Source of the DNA: Saprospira sp. CCB-QB6
GTDB lineage: Bacteria > Bacteroidota > Bacteroidia > Chitinophagales > Saprospiraceae
Direction of reading: 5' to 3'
Length of the DNA stretch: 64,000 nucleotides
Assembly: GCF_028464065.1 (NCBI RefSeq)
Contig: NZ_CP116808.1
Span: 868,001 to 932,000, forward strand
Shown here: positions 15,786 through 23,779 of the stretch, piece after piece
Numbering within the stretch: the first letter of the stretch is position 1
Layout of the letters: the number at the start of each line of letters is the position of its first letter
The notes under the pieces: generated by a model
Told to the model about the DNA's origin: nothing
Seen by the model: only the letters and a program-made list of their open reading frames with translations
The model's database searches: none
Position numbers and translations under genes: made by a program

Positions 15786-16757
15786 CTAAAAATCCTCATC
15801 CAAAGAGAAGGTTTGTTTTTCTCTTTCGGCCATTACGCCAGCTTTTTGGTAATCGCCCACTCTTTTTTCGAAGAAGTTGGTTTTTCCTTGTAGCGAGATG
15901 AGTTCCATCCAGGGGAAGGGGTTGCTACTGCCATAAACCTTAGATTGGCCCAAAGAAACGAGTAAGCGATCGGCCACAAACTCGATATATTGCGACATCA
16001 ATTGGGCGTTCATTCCAATGAGCGAAACGGGTAGGGCTTCCGTCACAAATTCTTGTTCTAGGCTAACGGCTTCGGTAATAATGCTGCGGAGTTCTTCGGC
16101 GGGAATGGGATTTTCCAGCATAGAATAAAGTAGGCAGGCAAAATCGCAATGCATACCTTCATCGCGGCTAATGAGCTCGTTCGAGAAGGTTAGTCCGGGC
16201 ATAATGCCTCTTTTCTTTAGCCAATAAATAGAGCAGAAACTGCCTGAAAAGAAAATGCCTTCTACGGCGGCAAAAGCGACTAGGCGGTGGGCAAAAGAGG
16301 GAGCCTCTTCGATCCATTTGATAGCCCATTTGGCTTTACGTTGAACGCAAGGCAGGGTTTGCATGGCATTAAAAAGGGCGTTTTTCTCGGTGCTATCTTG
16401 AATGTAGGTATCTATGAGGAGGCTGTAGGTTTCGGCGTGGATATCTTCGATTTGGATTTGCGTAGCGTAAAAAGAGCGGGCTTCGGCTACTTGAACATCG
16501 CGGTAGAAGTTGAGCACTAGGTTTTCGTTTACGATGCCATCGCTAGCGGCAAAAAAGGCCAACACATGTTTGATAAAATGCTGCTCATTGGCCGATAGTT
16601 TTTTCCAGTCGTGTAGATCGGCAGCAAGATCAATTTCGTCGGTGGTCCAGAAGCAGGCAAGGGCCTGTTTGCGCATTTCCCAGATGGCATCATGTTGAAT
16701 GGGGAAAAGGACAAAACGCTGGTCATTTTCTTGGAGAATGGGCTCTATTACAGACAT
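15786..16757 (-). CDS. nrdB: class Ia ribonucleoside-diphosphate reductase, beta subunit
   Basis: A 323-residue diiron radical subunit partnering NrdA. The metal and radical ligands are readable: [12 protein letters not shown] near residue 38-50, the EDIHAETY segment near 104-111 with the Glu-x-x-His pair and the radical tyrosine, and the later [11 protein letters not shown] segment near 194-204 with Glu and His ligands. The C-terminal acidic tail TFSLDEDF fits the peptide that docks on the alpha subunit. The tyrosine is present, so this is the ordinary tyrosyl-radical class. It is first in the nrdB-nrdA pair with a candidate promoter just upstream. Confidence 0.97.
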   Translation of the reverse strand: MSVIEPILQENDQRFVLFPIQHDAIWEMRKQALACFWTTDEIDLAADLHDWKKLSANEQHFIKHVLAFFAASDGIVNENLVLNFYRDVQVAEARSFYATQIQIEDIHAETYSLLIDTYIQDSTEKNALFNAMQTLPCVQRKAKWAIKWIEEAPSFAHRLVAFAAVEGIFFSGSFCSIYWLKKRGIMPGLTFSNELISRDEGMHCDFACLLYSMLENPIPAEELRSIITEAVSLEQEFVTEALPVSLIGMNAQLMSQYIEFVADRLLVSLGQSKVYGSSNPFPWMELISLQGKTNFFEKRVGDYQKAGVMAEREKQTFSLDEDF

Positions 16758-16774
16758 TTATTGGGCGATTTATT

Positions 16775-16806
16775 AAAGCTTAGAAAACATTTTGGTGTAA
16801 GGCAAA
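16775..16806 (-). promoter_or_regulatory. candidate nrdB promoter
   Basis: The minus strand has TTTG (16806-16803), 20 bp, then TAAGCTTT (16782-16775), matching TTTG-N20-TANNTTTG except for the last base. The start codon lies 18 bp beyond the -7 box. Confidence 0.45.
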
Positions 16807-16908
16807 GAGCAGGAGATAAAGCTTCATTTGCGCTCTCTGCAAAGGTCTGAAAAAAGCCCTTAAACTGCAAGTGAACAAATTAGTGGAGGGGCTGCAAAGC
16901 CGATAAAC

Positions 16909-16982
16909 AGGGACTTAATTTAAAAAATAAAGTTATTCCCATTTTGGGAACGGCATGTGCATATCTCTGTGTATAAGTCCCT
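16909..16982. promoter_or_regulatory. nested inverted repeats with a DnaA-box-like site upstream of nrdB
   Basis: AGGGACTTA at 16909 is matched by TAAGTCCCT at 16974, enclosing a TTCCC-ATTTT-GGGAA hairpin. The minus strand also contains TTATACACA (16976-16968), which fits the DnaA-box pattern TTATNCACA. In E. coli DnaA controls nrdAB, which makes the position suggestive. Chance occurrence of a 9-mer cannot be excluded. Confidence 0.4.
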
Positions 16983-17214
16983 CTAAGTTCGATAGTGGGC
17001 GGCTTTGAGGGGGCTAAAAATTGCTGCTTAAAGGATCAATTTGAAAACAAAAAAGTTTAGGTAAAACAATTTAGTTTAAAGCGTTAGCAACCTTTGGGAG
17101 GAACAAAAAAAAGCAATCTGCCAGAGCCAAGTAGATTGTTTTTTTGGGGGTAAAAGCGATGAAATTATGGGCAGGAGTTTTGGCTAATTTGGGGTGGGCG
17201 GAGCAGGTCTATTT
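16983..17214. other. intergenic stretch without a gene
   Basis: This AT-rich gap between the nrdB upstream region and repeat copy 8 shows no convincing reading frame, RNA gene or terminator. Confidence 0.5.
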
Positions 17215-17334
17215 GGCTGAGGGGCTGGAGCAGGGCCGCCGCAGGCGGCAGACCAAGGCGGCTTTGCCGCCGCAGGGCCGAGCGAGCAGCGAGCTGCGGA
17301 ATGGCCCGACCCGACCGAAGGGAGGGGCAGCCCC
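17215..17334 (+). repeat. mosaic GC-rich intergenic repeat, copy 8
   Basis: GGCTGAGGGGCTGGAGCAG, a GGCCGCCGCAGGCGGC arm, AAGGCGGCTTTGCCGCC, the GGGCCGAGCGAGCAGCGAG core, CCCGACCCG and GGGGCAGCCCC are all present. It is close to copy 6 except for arm sequences. It lies upstream of the subtilase gene. Confidence 0.9.
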
Positions 17335-17387
17335 AAAAAATAGGTTTTTAAATCAGTTCCTTTTACCTTTGCCCAAAATGAAAAACC

Positions 17388-19052
17388 ATGATACAAAAAA
17401 GCAGTCTTAGTCTTTTGTTCTTGCTCTTCGTCTTAGTTGGCGCAAAGGCCCAGAGTTTTAATCACAACCTTTATGCGGTCTTTTTTACGGATAAGGAAGA
17501 GAATCCTTATAGTGTTTTGCGGCCTTGGGAATATCTTGGTCCAGACGCTTTAGAGCGCCGAGCGATTGCGGGCATCAGTATTGATGAGCGTGATTTGCCG
17601 CTTAATCCACAGTATGTAGAGGCTGTGACGGCCTTAGGTGTGGAGTATTGGTTGGCTTCTAAATGGTTGAATGCCTTGGCGATTCATGTAGAGGACACGG
17701 CTAAATTGGCGGCCATTCGGGAATTAACCTTTGTTCGAGAAATCATGCCATTGGGGAAAAAGCGTCGTTTAGAAGAGGTTAAATGGCACAAGCATTTCAA
17801 GCAAGAAGATTATAATAAAACGGAGCATCCTTTGGGTTATTCGCTCAATCAGATTGCGATGTTGGGGGGGCATCTTTTGCATGGACTTAATGTGAAGGGG
17901 CAAGGGCGTAAAGTGGCCATTTTTGATGGTGGATTTTTGAATGTTTATCGGATGCCTGCTTTTGATAGTCTTTTTGCGAACAATCAGATTTGGGGCACGC
18001 ATGATTTTGTGCAAGGCGATGAATTTGTTTATGAGCAGAGCACGCATGGGACCAACGTTTTGTCTTGTATGGCGGCCAATCTGCCCTATTTGATTCAGGG
18101 GACGGGCCCCAAGGCCAACTACTACCTCTTCAAAACCGAAGATGTGGGAGGTGAATTTAGAATTGAGGAATTTAATTGGGCTGCGGCGGCGGAAAGGTCG
18201 GATAGTTTGGGCATAGAAATCATCAACTCCTCTTTGGGCTATACCTCATTTAATGACCAGAGCATGAGTTATGAGTACAAAGATATGGATGGCAAGACGG
18301 CGCTTTGTTCGCAGGCCGCAGATGTGGCTGTAGAAAAGGGAATTTTAGTCATCAATAGTGCGGGAAATGAGGGCAATGGGCCTTGGAAATACATTGGTGC
18401 CCCTGCCGATGCGCAGAATGTCTTATCTATTGGAGCGGTTCGTCCGAATGGTCAAAAAGCGGGCTTTAGTTCTTTTGGGCCCACGGCTGATGGTCGCATC
18501 AAGCCCAATGTAGTGGCTCAGGGGCGAAGTGCTATGGTAGCGGGGCTCAATGGGTACTCTGTTAGTTCAACAGATGGGACTTCTTTTTCTTCGCCTATTT
18601 TGGCGGGTATGGCCAGTAGTCTTTGGTCGGCATTTCCAGAAAAAAACAACTGGGAAATTCGCCATGCTATAGAGTGGGCGGGCCAAAATTCGGAGCCAGA
18701 TACGGCTATTGGTTTTGGGATACCCAACTTCTTCACGGCCTACATTTCTTTATCTGAAACGGCCTTATTGATTACGCAAGAGGGCGTTTTGCAGCTTCGG
18801 GATAAGCCCTTGCAGGCGGCTAATAGTTTGCGTTTGGCGGTTGGGGCTCCTGGCAGTGTTTTCGAGCTGCGCTATTATAATAGTTTGGGCCAATTGCTTG
18901 CAGAGCAAAAGCTAGAAATTGGAGAAGAGCAGTTAATTCGCTTTGATTTACCGGCAAATTTGCCCGCCAATGGCATCTATCATTTAGTTGTTGATATAGC
19001 TGATTATCGTTTTTATGAAACCTTGGGCTGTTTTCAGCCGCAACAACCCTAA
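17388..19052 (+). CDS. secreted subtilisin-like serine protease (S8 family)
   Basis: A 554-residue exported protease with a signal peptide ending near VGAKAQ. A propeptide-like region (about 25-140) includes WLASKWLNALAIHV. The S8 catalytic domain follows, with the three motifs in order: Asp in VAIFDGGF near 179, His in STHGTNVLS near 219, and Ser in DGTSFSSPILAG near 398. The NSAGNEG oxyanion segment near 324 is present. The last 100 residues form a beta-rich tail (FELRYYNSLGQLLAEQKL...GIYHLVVDI) resembling a type IX sorting domain without the usual closing motif. The GT87-like gene starts 3 bp after its stop. Confidence 0.9.
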   Translation: MIQKSSLSLLFLLFVLVGAKAQSFNHNLYAVFFTDKEENPYSVLRPWEYLGPDALERRAIAGISIDERDLPLNPQYVEAVTALGVEYWLASKWLNALAIHVEDTAKLAAIRELTFVREIMPLGKKRRLEEVKWHKHFKQEDYNKTEHPLGYSLNQIAMLGGHLLHGLNVKGQGRKVAIFDGGFLNVYRMPAFDSLFANNQIWGTHDFVQGDEFVYEQSTHGTNVLSCMAANLPYLIQGTGPKANYYLFKTEDVGGEFRIEEFNWAAAAERSDSLGIEIINSSLGYTSFNDQSMSYEYKDMDGKTALCSQAADVAVEKGILVINSAGNEGNGPWKYIGAPADAQNVLSIGAVRPNGQKAGFSSFGPTADGRIKPNVVAQGRSAMVAGLNGYSVSSTDGTSFSSPILAGMASSLWSAFPEKNNWEIRHAIEWAGQNSEPDTAIGFGIPNFFTAYISLSETALLITQEGVLQLRDKPLQAANSLRLAVGAPGSVFELRYYNSLGQLLAEQKLEIGEEQLIRFDLPANLPANGIYHLVVDIADYRFYETLGCFQPQQP

Positions 19053-19055
19053 GTC

Positions 19056-20237
19056 ATGACCAAACCCAATTTTTGGGAGCGTTTGCCCTTTTCGCCCAAG
19101 CTATGGCTTCTCTTTTATTTGTTGATGGCCTTGGGCGTGAGTTTGCAACTCTATTATTTGAGGGGAAATACCATTTTGCACGATATTGAATCGACGCCCT
19201 ACAACAACTACCTCATTTTCAAGCAGTCTTTTTGGCATTTGTTGGCGCATAAAGATCTGTACGATTGGTATCCCACAGAAACTGCGGACCTCTTTAAGTA
19301 CAGTCCATTCTTTGCCCTTTTGATGGCGCCTTGGGCCTTTTTGCCCACTCCCATTGGTTTAGCGCTCTGGAATATGGTGAATGTCGGCATTTTCTTTTGG
19401 GGCATTCGGCAAATTCGATTGCCCAAGGGCAGCGCTCATTTTTTTATGGCCTTTGTCTTTATGGAGCTAGTGAGCAGCACCCAGAATAGCCAGACCAATG
19501 CCCTTATTGCGGGACTTTTACTGGCGGGTTTGGCCCTTTTGCGTAGAGAACAGATTTTTTGGGCTTTGGGGGCACTTTGGCTTACCGTTTATATCAAACT
19601 CTTTGGCATTGTGGCTCTCATGCTCTTTTTCAGTACACCTAAAAAGGGGAAATTTATTGCCTATTCGGTTTTCTGGGTTTTGTTTTATAGCCTCTCCCCT
19701 GCGCTTTATACGGGCCTAGATGAGCTTTGGTGGCAATATCAGAACTGGGGACGAATGTTGGCCGAAGACCATGGCATTTCCTATGGTTTTTCGCTGATGG
19801 GCATTTTACACAGTTGGTTTGGCTTTGGCGATGAAATCAAAAAGCCTGTCCTTTTGGTTGGGGTTTTATTGATGCTTTTGCCGCTTTTGCGTTGGAAAAG
19901 TTTTTATCAGCCTCGTTTTGCCCCCCTTCTTTTGGCGGCCATTATGATTTGGGTGATTATTTTCAATCATCGGGCGGAATCTGCTACCTTCATCATTGCT
20001 ATTTCGGCGGCGGCGCTTTGGTATTTGCGTTCGGCCCTACCTAAAAAGTTTCGCTTGAGCTTGCTGCTCTTTTGCTTTATTTTCAGTTCGCTTTCGCCTA
20101 CTGATATTTTCCCAGCCTTTATTCGCAATCAATTTATTATTCCCTATTGCATCAAGGCATTGGGTTTTGTGGTCCTCTATTTTGTTTTGCTCTATGAGCT
20201 GCTCTTTTTACTCCCCAAAAAGCAAGCGGCTAATTAG
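19056..20237 (+). CDS. polytopic GT87/DUF2029-like glycosyltransferase
   Basis: A 393-residue inner-membrane protein with about ten hydrophobic helices. An early periplasmic loop carries an acidic residue (TILHDIESTPYNNY) and a YSPFFALLMAPWAFLP segment typical of GT-C mannosyltransferases of the DUF2029/PimE type. These use polyprenyl-phosphate sugars on the outer face of the membrane. Donor and acceptor are not known. It is translationally close to the subtilase and ends at a strong two-way terminator. Confidence 0.72.
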   Translation: MTKPNFWERLPFSPKLWLLFYLLMALGVSLQLYYLRGNTILHDIESTPYNNYLIFKQSFWHLLAHKDLYDWYPTETADLFKYSPFFALLMAPWAFLPTPIGLALWNMVNVGIFFWGIRQIRLPKGSAHFFMAFVFMELVSSTQNSQTNALIAGLLLAGLALLRREQIFWALGALWLTVYIKLFGIVALMLFFSTPKKGKFIAYSVFWVLFYSLSPALYTGLDELWWQYQNWGRMLAEDHGISYGFSLMGILHSWFGFGDEIKKPVLLVGVLLMLLPLLRWKSFYQPRFAPLLLAAIMIWVIIFNHRAESATFIIAISAAALWYLRSALPKKFRLSLLLFCFIFSSLSPTDIFPAFIRNQFIIPYCIKALGFVVLYFVLLYELLFLLPKKQAAN

Positions 20238-20254
20238 GTAACTTGACTACATGC

Positions 20255-20288
20255 AAAAGGCCCAGAAGCTAGCTTCTGGGCCTTTTTT
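20255..20288. terminator. bidirectional intrinsic terminator
   Basis: AAGGCCCAGAAGCT / AGCTTCTGGGCCTT is a perfect palindrome flanked by an A run and a T run. It serves the convergent GT87-like gene and the lipoprotein gene. Confidence 0.95.
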
Positions 20289-20292
20289 GCGT

Positions 20293-21276
20293 TTAAATCT
20301 CTCGACCTTTAAGAATTTTTCGTTCTGTTCTCAATTTTAGCAGCCCACCAAAAAGTGGGTCAATAGAAAAGAGATTATTTTCTGAGGTCTTTCGAGCCGT
20401 ATAGATATTAACTTCTACTTGTAGATTTAGGTTTTGGCAGGCCTCAATGGCAGCTCTGGGCAGCTCCAGATTATCTACATTAAAGTGAGTGTCTTTTTGT
20501 TGCATTTCTTTTTGAAGCAAGAGCAGATATTCCATATCCTCATCCCAATATTCTTTGGCGGCGGGGCTCAAGGGCTGGCTGGCCTCATTTTGCAGCAAAA
20601 CGCTAAGGACCAATTCTTCTGCGCTTTCATCCAATATTTTTTGGGCGCTGGGCGTCAAATTTACCTTTAGTTCAAAAGCGGGCAAATTGACCATATCGCC
20701 ATTACAGACAAAGCGTTTTTCCAAAGGCAATTGCTTATCGGGCTCGCTACTTTGGTCCAAAACAGCTTCCTGATATTCTTCTAAGCCTTGCTCATTGACA
20801 AAGCGAAAAAGAAAGCGATCTTTTTCCTTGGCCCAAACAAAGGGATGATCCTCCTGCAACTGATCTTCTCGAATTTCAAAGCGGAAAGGCGTTTGCCAAC
20901 CTTTTTTCCAAGAGACAATCTGAAAATAGTTAATGGAAGAATTATCTGCATAATTGGGCACATAGGCCAATTCCTCACCACCGTCTCCATCCAAATCGCC
21001 TAAATTTTTCCAAAGAAGCAAAGCCTCTGCCTTATCTTCTAAGGGTAAGTCAAAGCGTTGCCCGCTATTCGTCTCCCAATAAAGCCCTTCTGCACTTTGG
21101 TAAAGGCCCAATTTTTCCTTTTGTCCATCGCCATTTAAATCGACTTCAAGTACTTGATCTGGAGTTGTTATGCTTCTTAGGCTTCTAGATATGTCCTGAT
21201 CAATTTTATTTTCAGGAGGTCCTGACTGACAAGCATAAGTAAGCAGGAGAATAAAAAGTAAATTAAGTTTTTGCAT
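20293..21276 (-). CDS. predicted lipoprotein with DxNxDG-type repeats
   Basis: A protein of about 327 residues. The inner ATG at 21276 is chosen over one 21 bp upstream because it opens directly into a signal sequence with a lipobox (LLTYAC, Cys at about residue 17). Two stretches, VDLNGDGQKEKLGLY near 46 and GDLDGDGGEELAYVPNY near 90, look like VCBS/FG-GAP calcium-binding loops of beta-propeller proteins. The rest is not recognised. It overlaps the end of the ABC ATPase gene by 14 bp and is last in a three-gene operon. Confidence 0.7.
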   Translation of the reverse strand: MQKLNLLFILLLTYACQSGPPENKIDQDISRSLRSITTPDQVLEVDLNGDGQKEKLGLYQSAEGLYWETNSGQRFDLPLEDKAEALLLWKNLGDLDGDGGEELAYVPNYADNSSINYFQIVSWKKGWQTPFRFEIREDQLQEDHPFVWAKEKDRFLFRFVNEQGLEEYQEAVLDQSSEPDKQLPLEKRFVCNGDMVNLPAFELKVNLTPSAQKILDESAEELVLSVLLQNEASQPLSPAAKEYWDEDMEYLLLLQKEMQQKDTHFNVDNLELPRAAIEACQNLNLQVEVNIYTARKTSENNLFSIDPLFGGLLKLRTERKILKGREI

Positions 21277-21985
21277 GATAAGGGGAGGTTTGTTCAAAAA
21301 TTTCTTCTAGTTTTTGACTAGCGCCTTGGGGAGAAAGCGCCAATAAGCCTTGGTTTTCCAAAACCAAAATATAATCGGCAAAGGCTTCGGCTAAGGCCAA
21401 CTCATGGCTAACCAAAATGATCAATTTATCCTGAGCCAAGGCGTTCAATCGTCTAAAGCTTTGCTTTTTATTGATAAAGTCTAAATGGGCCGATATTTCA
21501 TCTAATAATAAGATGGGAGTATCTTGGACCAAAACACGGGCCAAGCCGAGCAATTGCTTTTCGCCATCGCTACAATGTCCAACTTTTGCCTCTGCCAATT
21601 GCTCTATTTCCAGCTCTTGCATCACGGTTTTCACCCGAAAGCGATCTTTTTTGCTCAATAAGCCATGCCAGGCCAAATACGGGTGCCGGCCCAAACTCAC
21701 ATACTCCTCGCCCCGCATAAAAGCCGTGCTCTGCTGCTTGCTTTGCAAAAGTGCCAATTCCTGCGCAAAATCTATACGGCTCCAAGTCGAATAAGCTTTA
21801 TTTTGCAAAAAAAGCTGTCCAGCATAAGGCGATTCCATGCCCGCCAAAAGGCGCAAAAAGCTACTTTTCCCACTTCCATTACGGCCCAAAAGCACATAAA
21901 ATCCCTTTTCTTCAAACTGAAATTCAGGAAGCTTTAAAAGCGTTCTATCGCCATACTTCAATACGAGATTTTCACAACTAATCAT
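21263..21985 (-). CDS. ABC transporter ATP-binding protein (FecE/HmuV-like)
   Basis: A 240-residue nucleotide-binding subunit. Walker A is GRNGSGKSS near residues 34-42. The Q-loop region lies around LALLQSK, the signature is CSDGEKQ near 138, Walker B is ILLLDEISAHLD near 158-169, and the switch histidine is in LVSHE near 191. Spacing and the SDGE signature recall iron-siderophore and haem importers. No permease or binding protein gene is adjacent. Instead it is sandwiched between two exported proteins and overlaps both, so the transport partner is either encoded elsewhere or unusual. Confidence 0.87.
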   Translation of the reverse strand: MISCENLVLKYGDRTLLKLPEFQFEEKGFYVLLGRNGSGKSSFLRLLAGMESPYAGQLFLQNKAYSTWSRIDFAQELALLQSKQQSTAFMRGEEYVSLGRHPYLAWHGLLSKKDRFRVKTVMQELEIEQLAEAKVGHCSDGEKQLLGLARVLVQDTPILLLDEISAHLDFINKKQSFRRLNALAQDKLIILVSHELALAEAFADYILVLENQGLLALSPQGASQKLEEIFEQTSPYHAKT

Positions 21986-22469
21986 CTAAAAAGGATATTG
22001 ATGCTAATACTTTGGGCAGCTTTTTATGAGCAAAGGCCTTCATTTTATCTTCTCGGCCCCAAATGTACAACAAATAATGCCGCTTCCCTTTTTTCCAAGC
22101 CCAAGAACGAACAATTTCCAAGCGATCTTCTCGCCAATGCCCCCGCTTTTGCCAAAGGCCAAATTCTCCCTGCAAACTATCGGCAGCACTGCTATCTTGG
22201 CCCTCAAAATGATAATTCCAAACCGCTTTTTGCTCCAATTCCTCCGCCCTTAATTCCTCACTACACAAAAGTAAAAAATTGATATCCCCCTTGGGCGCCG
22301 TATTCAAACTCCGCCAATAATCTGGCTGTTTTTCTAGCCCACCCACAAACCAATTGTACGGGATTTTGTATGCTAATTGGATGGGCTCTTGCCGCAAAAG
22401 CATCCAAGATTGCCCATAAAGGCCCGAAGTCGAAAAAAAAAGTAAACAAGCAAGTATAATTTTTTGCAT
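21978..22469 (-). CDS. exported protein of unknown function
   Basis: A protein of about 163 residues. The ATG at 22469 is preferred because it begins a signal peptide (MQKIILACLLFFSTSGLYGQ); an ATG 27 bp upstream adds only charged residues. The mature part is rich in Trp and acidic or basic residues, including IPYNWFVGGLEKQPDYWR and a C-terminal MKAFAHKKLPKVLASISF. No family is recognised. Its stop overlaps the ABC ATPase start by 8 bp, so it leads the operon. Confidence 0.7.
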   Translation of the reverse strand: MQKIILACLLFFSTSGLYGQSWMLLRQEPIQLAYKIPYNWFVGGLEKQPDYWRSLNTAPKGDINFLLLCSEELRAEELEQKAVWNYHFEGQDSSAADSLQGEFGLWQKRGHWREDRLEIVRSWAWKKGKRHYLLYIWGREDKMKAFAHKKLPKVLASISFLDD

Positions 22470-22572
22470 CCTCTTTATAATTTTATTGCCCAACAAATTA
22501 AACTCCTTAAAAATAGGATGATTTAGCTTTTTCGGCTAAATAATGCGAGCTCTCTTTTTTTACTGTTATTTT

Positions 22573-22727
22573 GGGGCTTCCCCGCCTGCAGGCGGGTCGG
22601 GCTGTGCCGCAGCTCGCTATTCGCTCGGCCCTTCGGCGCTAAAAGCGCCTCGGTCTGGCCCTAAAGGGCCACTGCTATCCATCCCTAAGCCGTTTGGGGC
22701 CAAGGCCCCAGGGCCATTCGGCCCAAC
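22573..22727 (-). repeat. mosaic GC-rich intergenic repeat, copy 9
   Basis: The minus-strand reading has GGATGGATAGCAGTGGCC, a GGCGCTTTTAGCGCC arm, GGGCCGAGCGAATAGCGAG, CCCGACCCG and GGGGAAGCCCC, plus additional GGCC palindromes on the outer side. It lies between divergent genes. Confidence 0.9.
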
Positions 22728-22771
22728 AAGCCGCCATCTTTTATCCTCCTTCTCTCAACCATCAAATTATT

Positions 22772-22969
22772 ATGGAACAACAACTGACGCCAAACTCCTA
22801 CGAAGACGCCTTGGTCGAACTCCAAGAAATTTTGGAAGCCATTGAAGGCCAACTTCCCCTAGAAGACCTCAATAAGCAGAGCCGACGTGCGCAATTCTTA
22901 CTCCAATATTGCCAACAACGCCTCCGCTATATCGAAGAAGAGCAAAATAACATTTATGAAGAGGACTAA
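22772..22969 (+). CDS. xseB: exodeoxyribonuclease VII small subunit
   Basis: A 65-residue protein. The ATG at 22772 is chosen because the family pattern begins right after it: SYEDALVELQEILEAIEGQLPLEDL, then the helical QFLLQYCQQRLRYIE. XseB coats the large subunit XseA to form exonuclease VII, which degrades single-stranded DNA. The family usually follows xseA, but no xseA is present in this window. An upstream in-frame ATG at 22694 would begin inside repeat sequence and is unlikely. Confidence 0.87.
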   Translation: MEQQLTPNSYEDALVELQEILEAIEGQLPLEDLNKQSRRAQFLLQYCQQRLRYIEEEQNNIYEED

Positions 22970-23030
22970 ATGCAGCTTTTTGCAGATCTCTTCCCGCTTT
23001 ATTTAATTAACTAAACTTATAGTTGTAACT

Positions 23031-23585
23031 TTGGAAAAGCCAACCACTGCCCAACAGTACGCTCATGAATTGGCCCAATGTAAGGCCTTATTTATCAAAA
23101 AACAGCGAGATTATGGCTCCGCTTGGCGAATTTTGCGCCCTAGTTCCTTGACCGATCAATTGTATATTAAGGCCAAGCGCATTCGCTCTATAGAAGAAAA
23201 GCAAACCCAAAAGGTTGGCGAATCTATTGCTGGCGAATATTTGGCCCTAGTCAATTATAGTTTTATGGCCCTTATTCAGTTAGAATTGCCTTTATCTGCT
23301 GGGCTGTATTTGTCTACCGAGCAAGTAGAGGCGCTTTATCAGGAGCAGGCCGATCGTTGTCAGGACCTTATGCTGCGCAAAAACCATGACTATGGCGAAG
23401 CTTGGCGAGATATGCGCCTTAGTTCTTTGACGGACCTCATTTTGATGAAGCTTTTGCGGACCAAAGAAATTGAGGACCACAAAGGGCAGCTTTTGGTGTC
23501 GGAGGGTTTGGATGCCAACTATCAAGATATTGCCAATTATGCGCTTTTTGCTTTGATTCGCTTGCGTGAAGAAGAAGTGGAATAA
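23031..23585 (+). CDS. duplicated DUF1599 (nucleotide-modification-associated) domain protein
   Basis: A 184-residue cytoplasmic protein made of two copies of the same domain: KKQRDYGSAWRILRPSSLTD near residues 22-41 and RKNHDYGEAWRDMRLSSLTD near 117-136. DUF1599 has been linked with phage nucleotide-modification genes by genomic context, but in Bacteroidota a diverged chromosomal version is common. No reaction can be assigned. The frame has no ATG upstream before a stop, so TTG at 23031 is the likely start. Next to it is the DoxX-like gene, a neighbour pair seen elsewhere in the phylum as far as I recall. Confidence 0.82.
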   Translation: MEKPTTAQQYAHELAQCKALFIKKQRDYGSAWRILRPSSLTDQLYIKAKRIRSIEEKQTQKVGESIAGEYLALVNYSFMALIQLELPLSAGLYLSTEQVEALYQEQADRCQDLMLRKNHDYGEAWRDMRLSSLTDLILMKLLRTKEIEDHKGQLLVSEGLDANYQDIANYALFALIRLREEEVE

Positions 23586-23600
23586 ATCGGTTCAAAAAGC

Positions 23601-23736
23601 AAGGCCTTTAGGCCGCAGCTTTACGGCCTAGCGATGTGCAGGGGTGGCCGCAGGCCAGACCGAAGCGCGTAGCGCTGAAGGGCCGAGCGAATAGCGAGCC
23701 CCGAAACGTAGCGCCGCAGCTTTGCTGCGGAGGCCC
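23601..23736 (+). repeat. mosaic GC-rich intergenic repeat, copy 10
   Basis: AAGGCCTTTAGGCCGCAG, GGCCTAGCGATGTG, an AGCGCGTAGCGCT arm, GGGCCGAGCGAATAGCGAG, AACGTAGCGCC, a GCAGC/GCTGC arm and GGAGGCCC occur in that order. Confidence 0.9.
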
Positions 23737-23779
23737 AAAAACAGTAGAAAAACTATTTTATATCAATCTGTTTATCATT

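Noticed and set aside
23636-23779. Upstream start for the DoxX-family protein
   Set aside because: The extra 48 residues are translated repeat sequence; the ATG at 23780 begins the first membrane helix.
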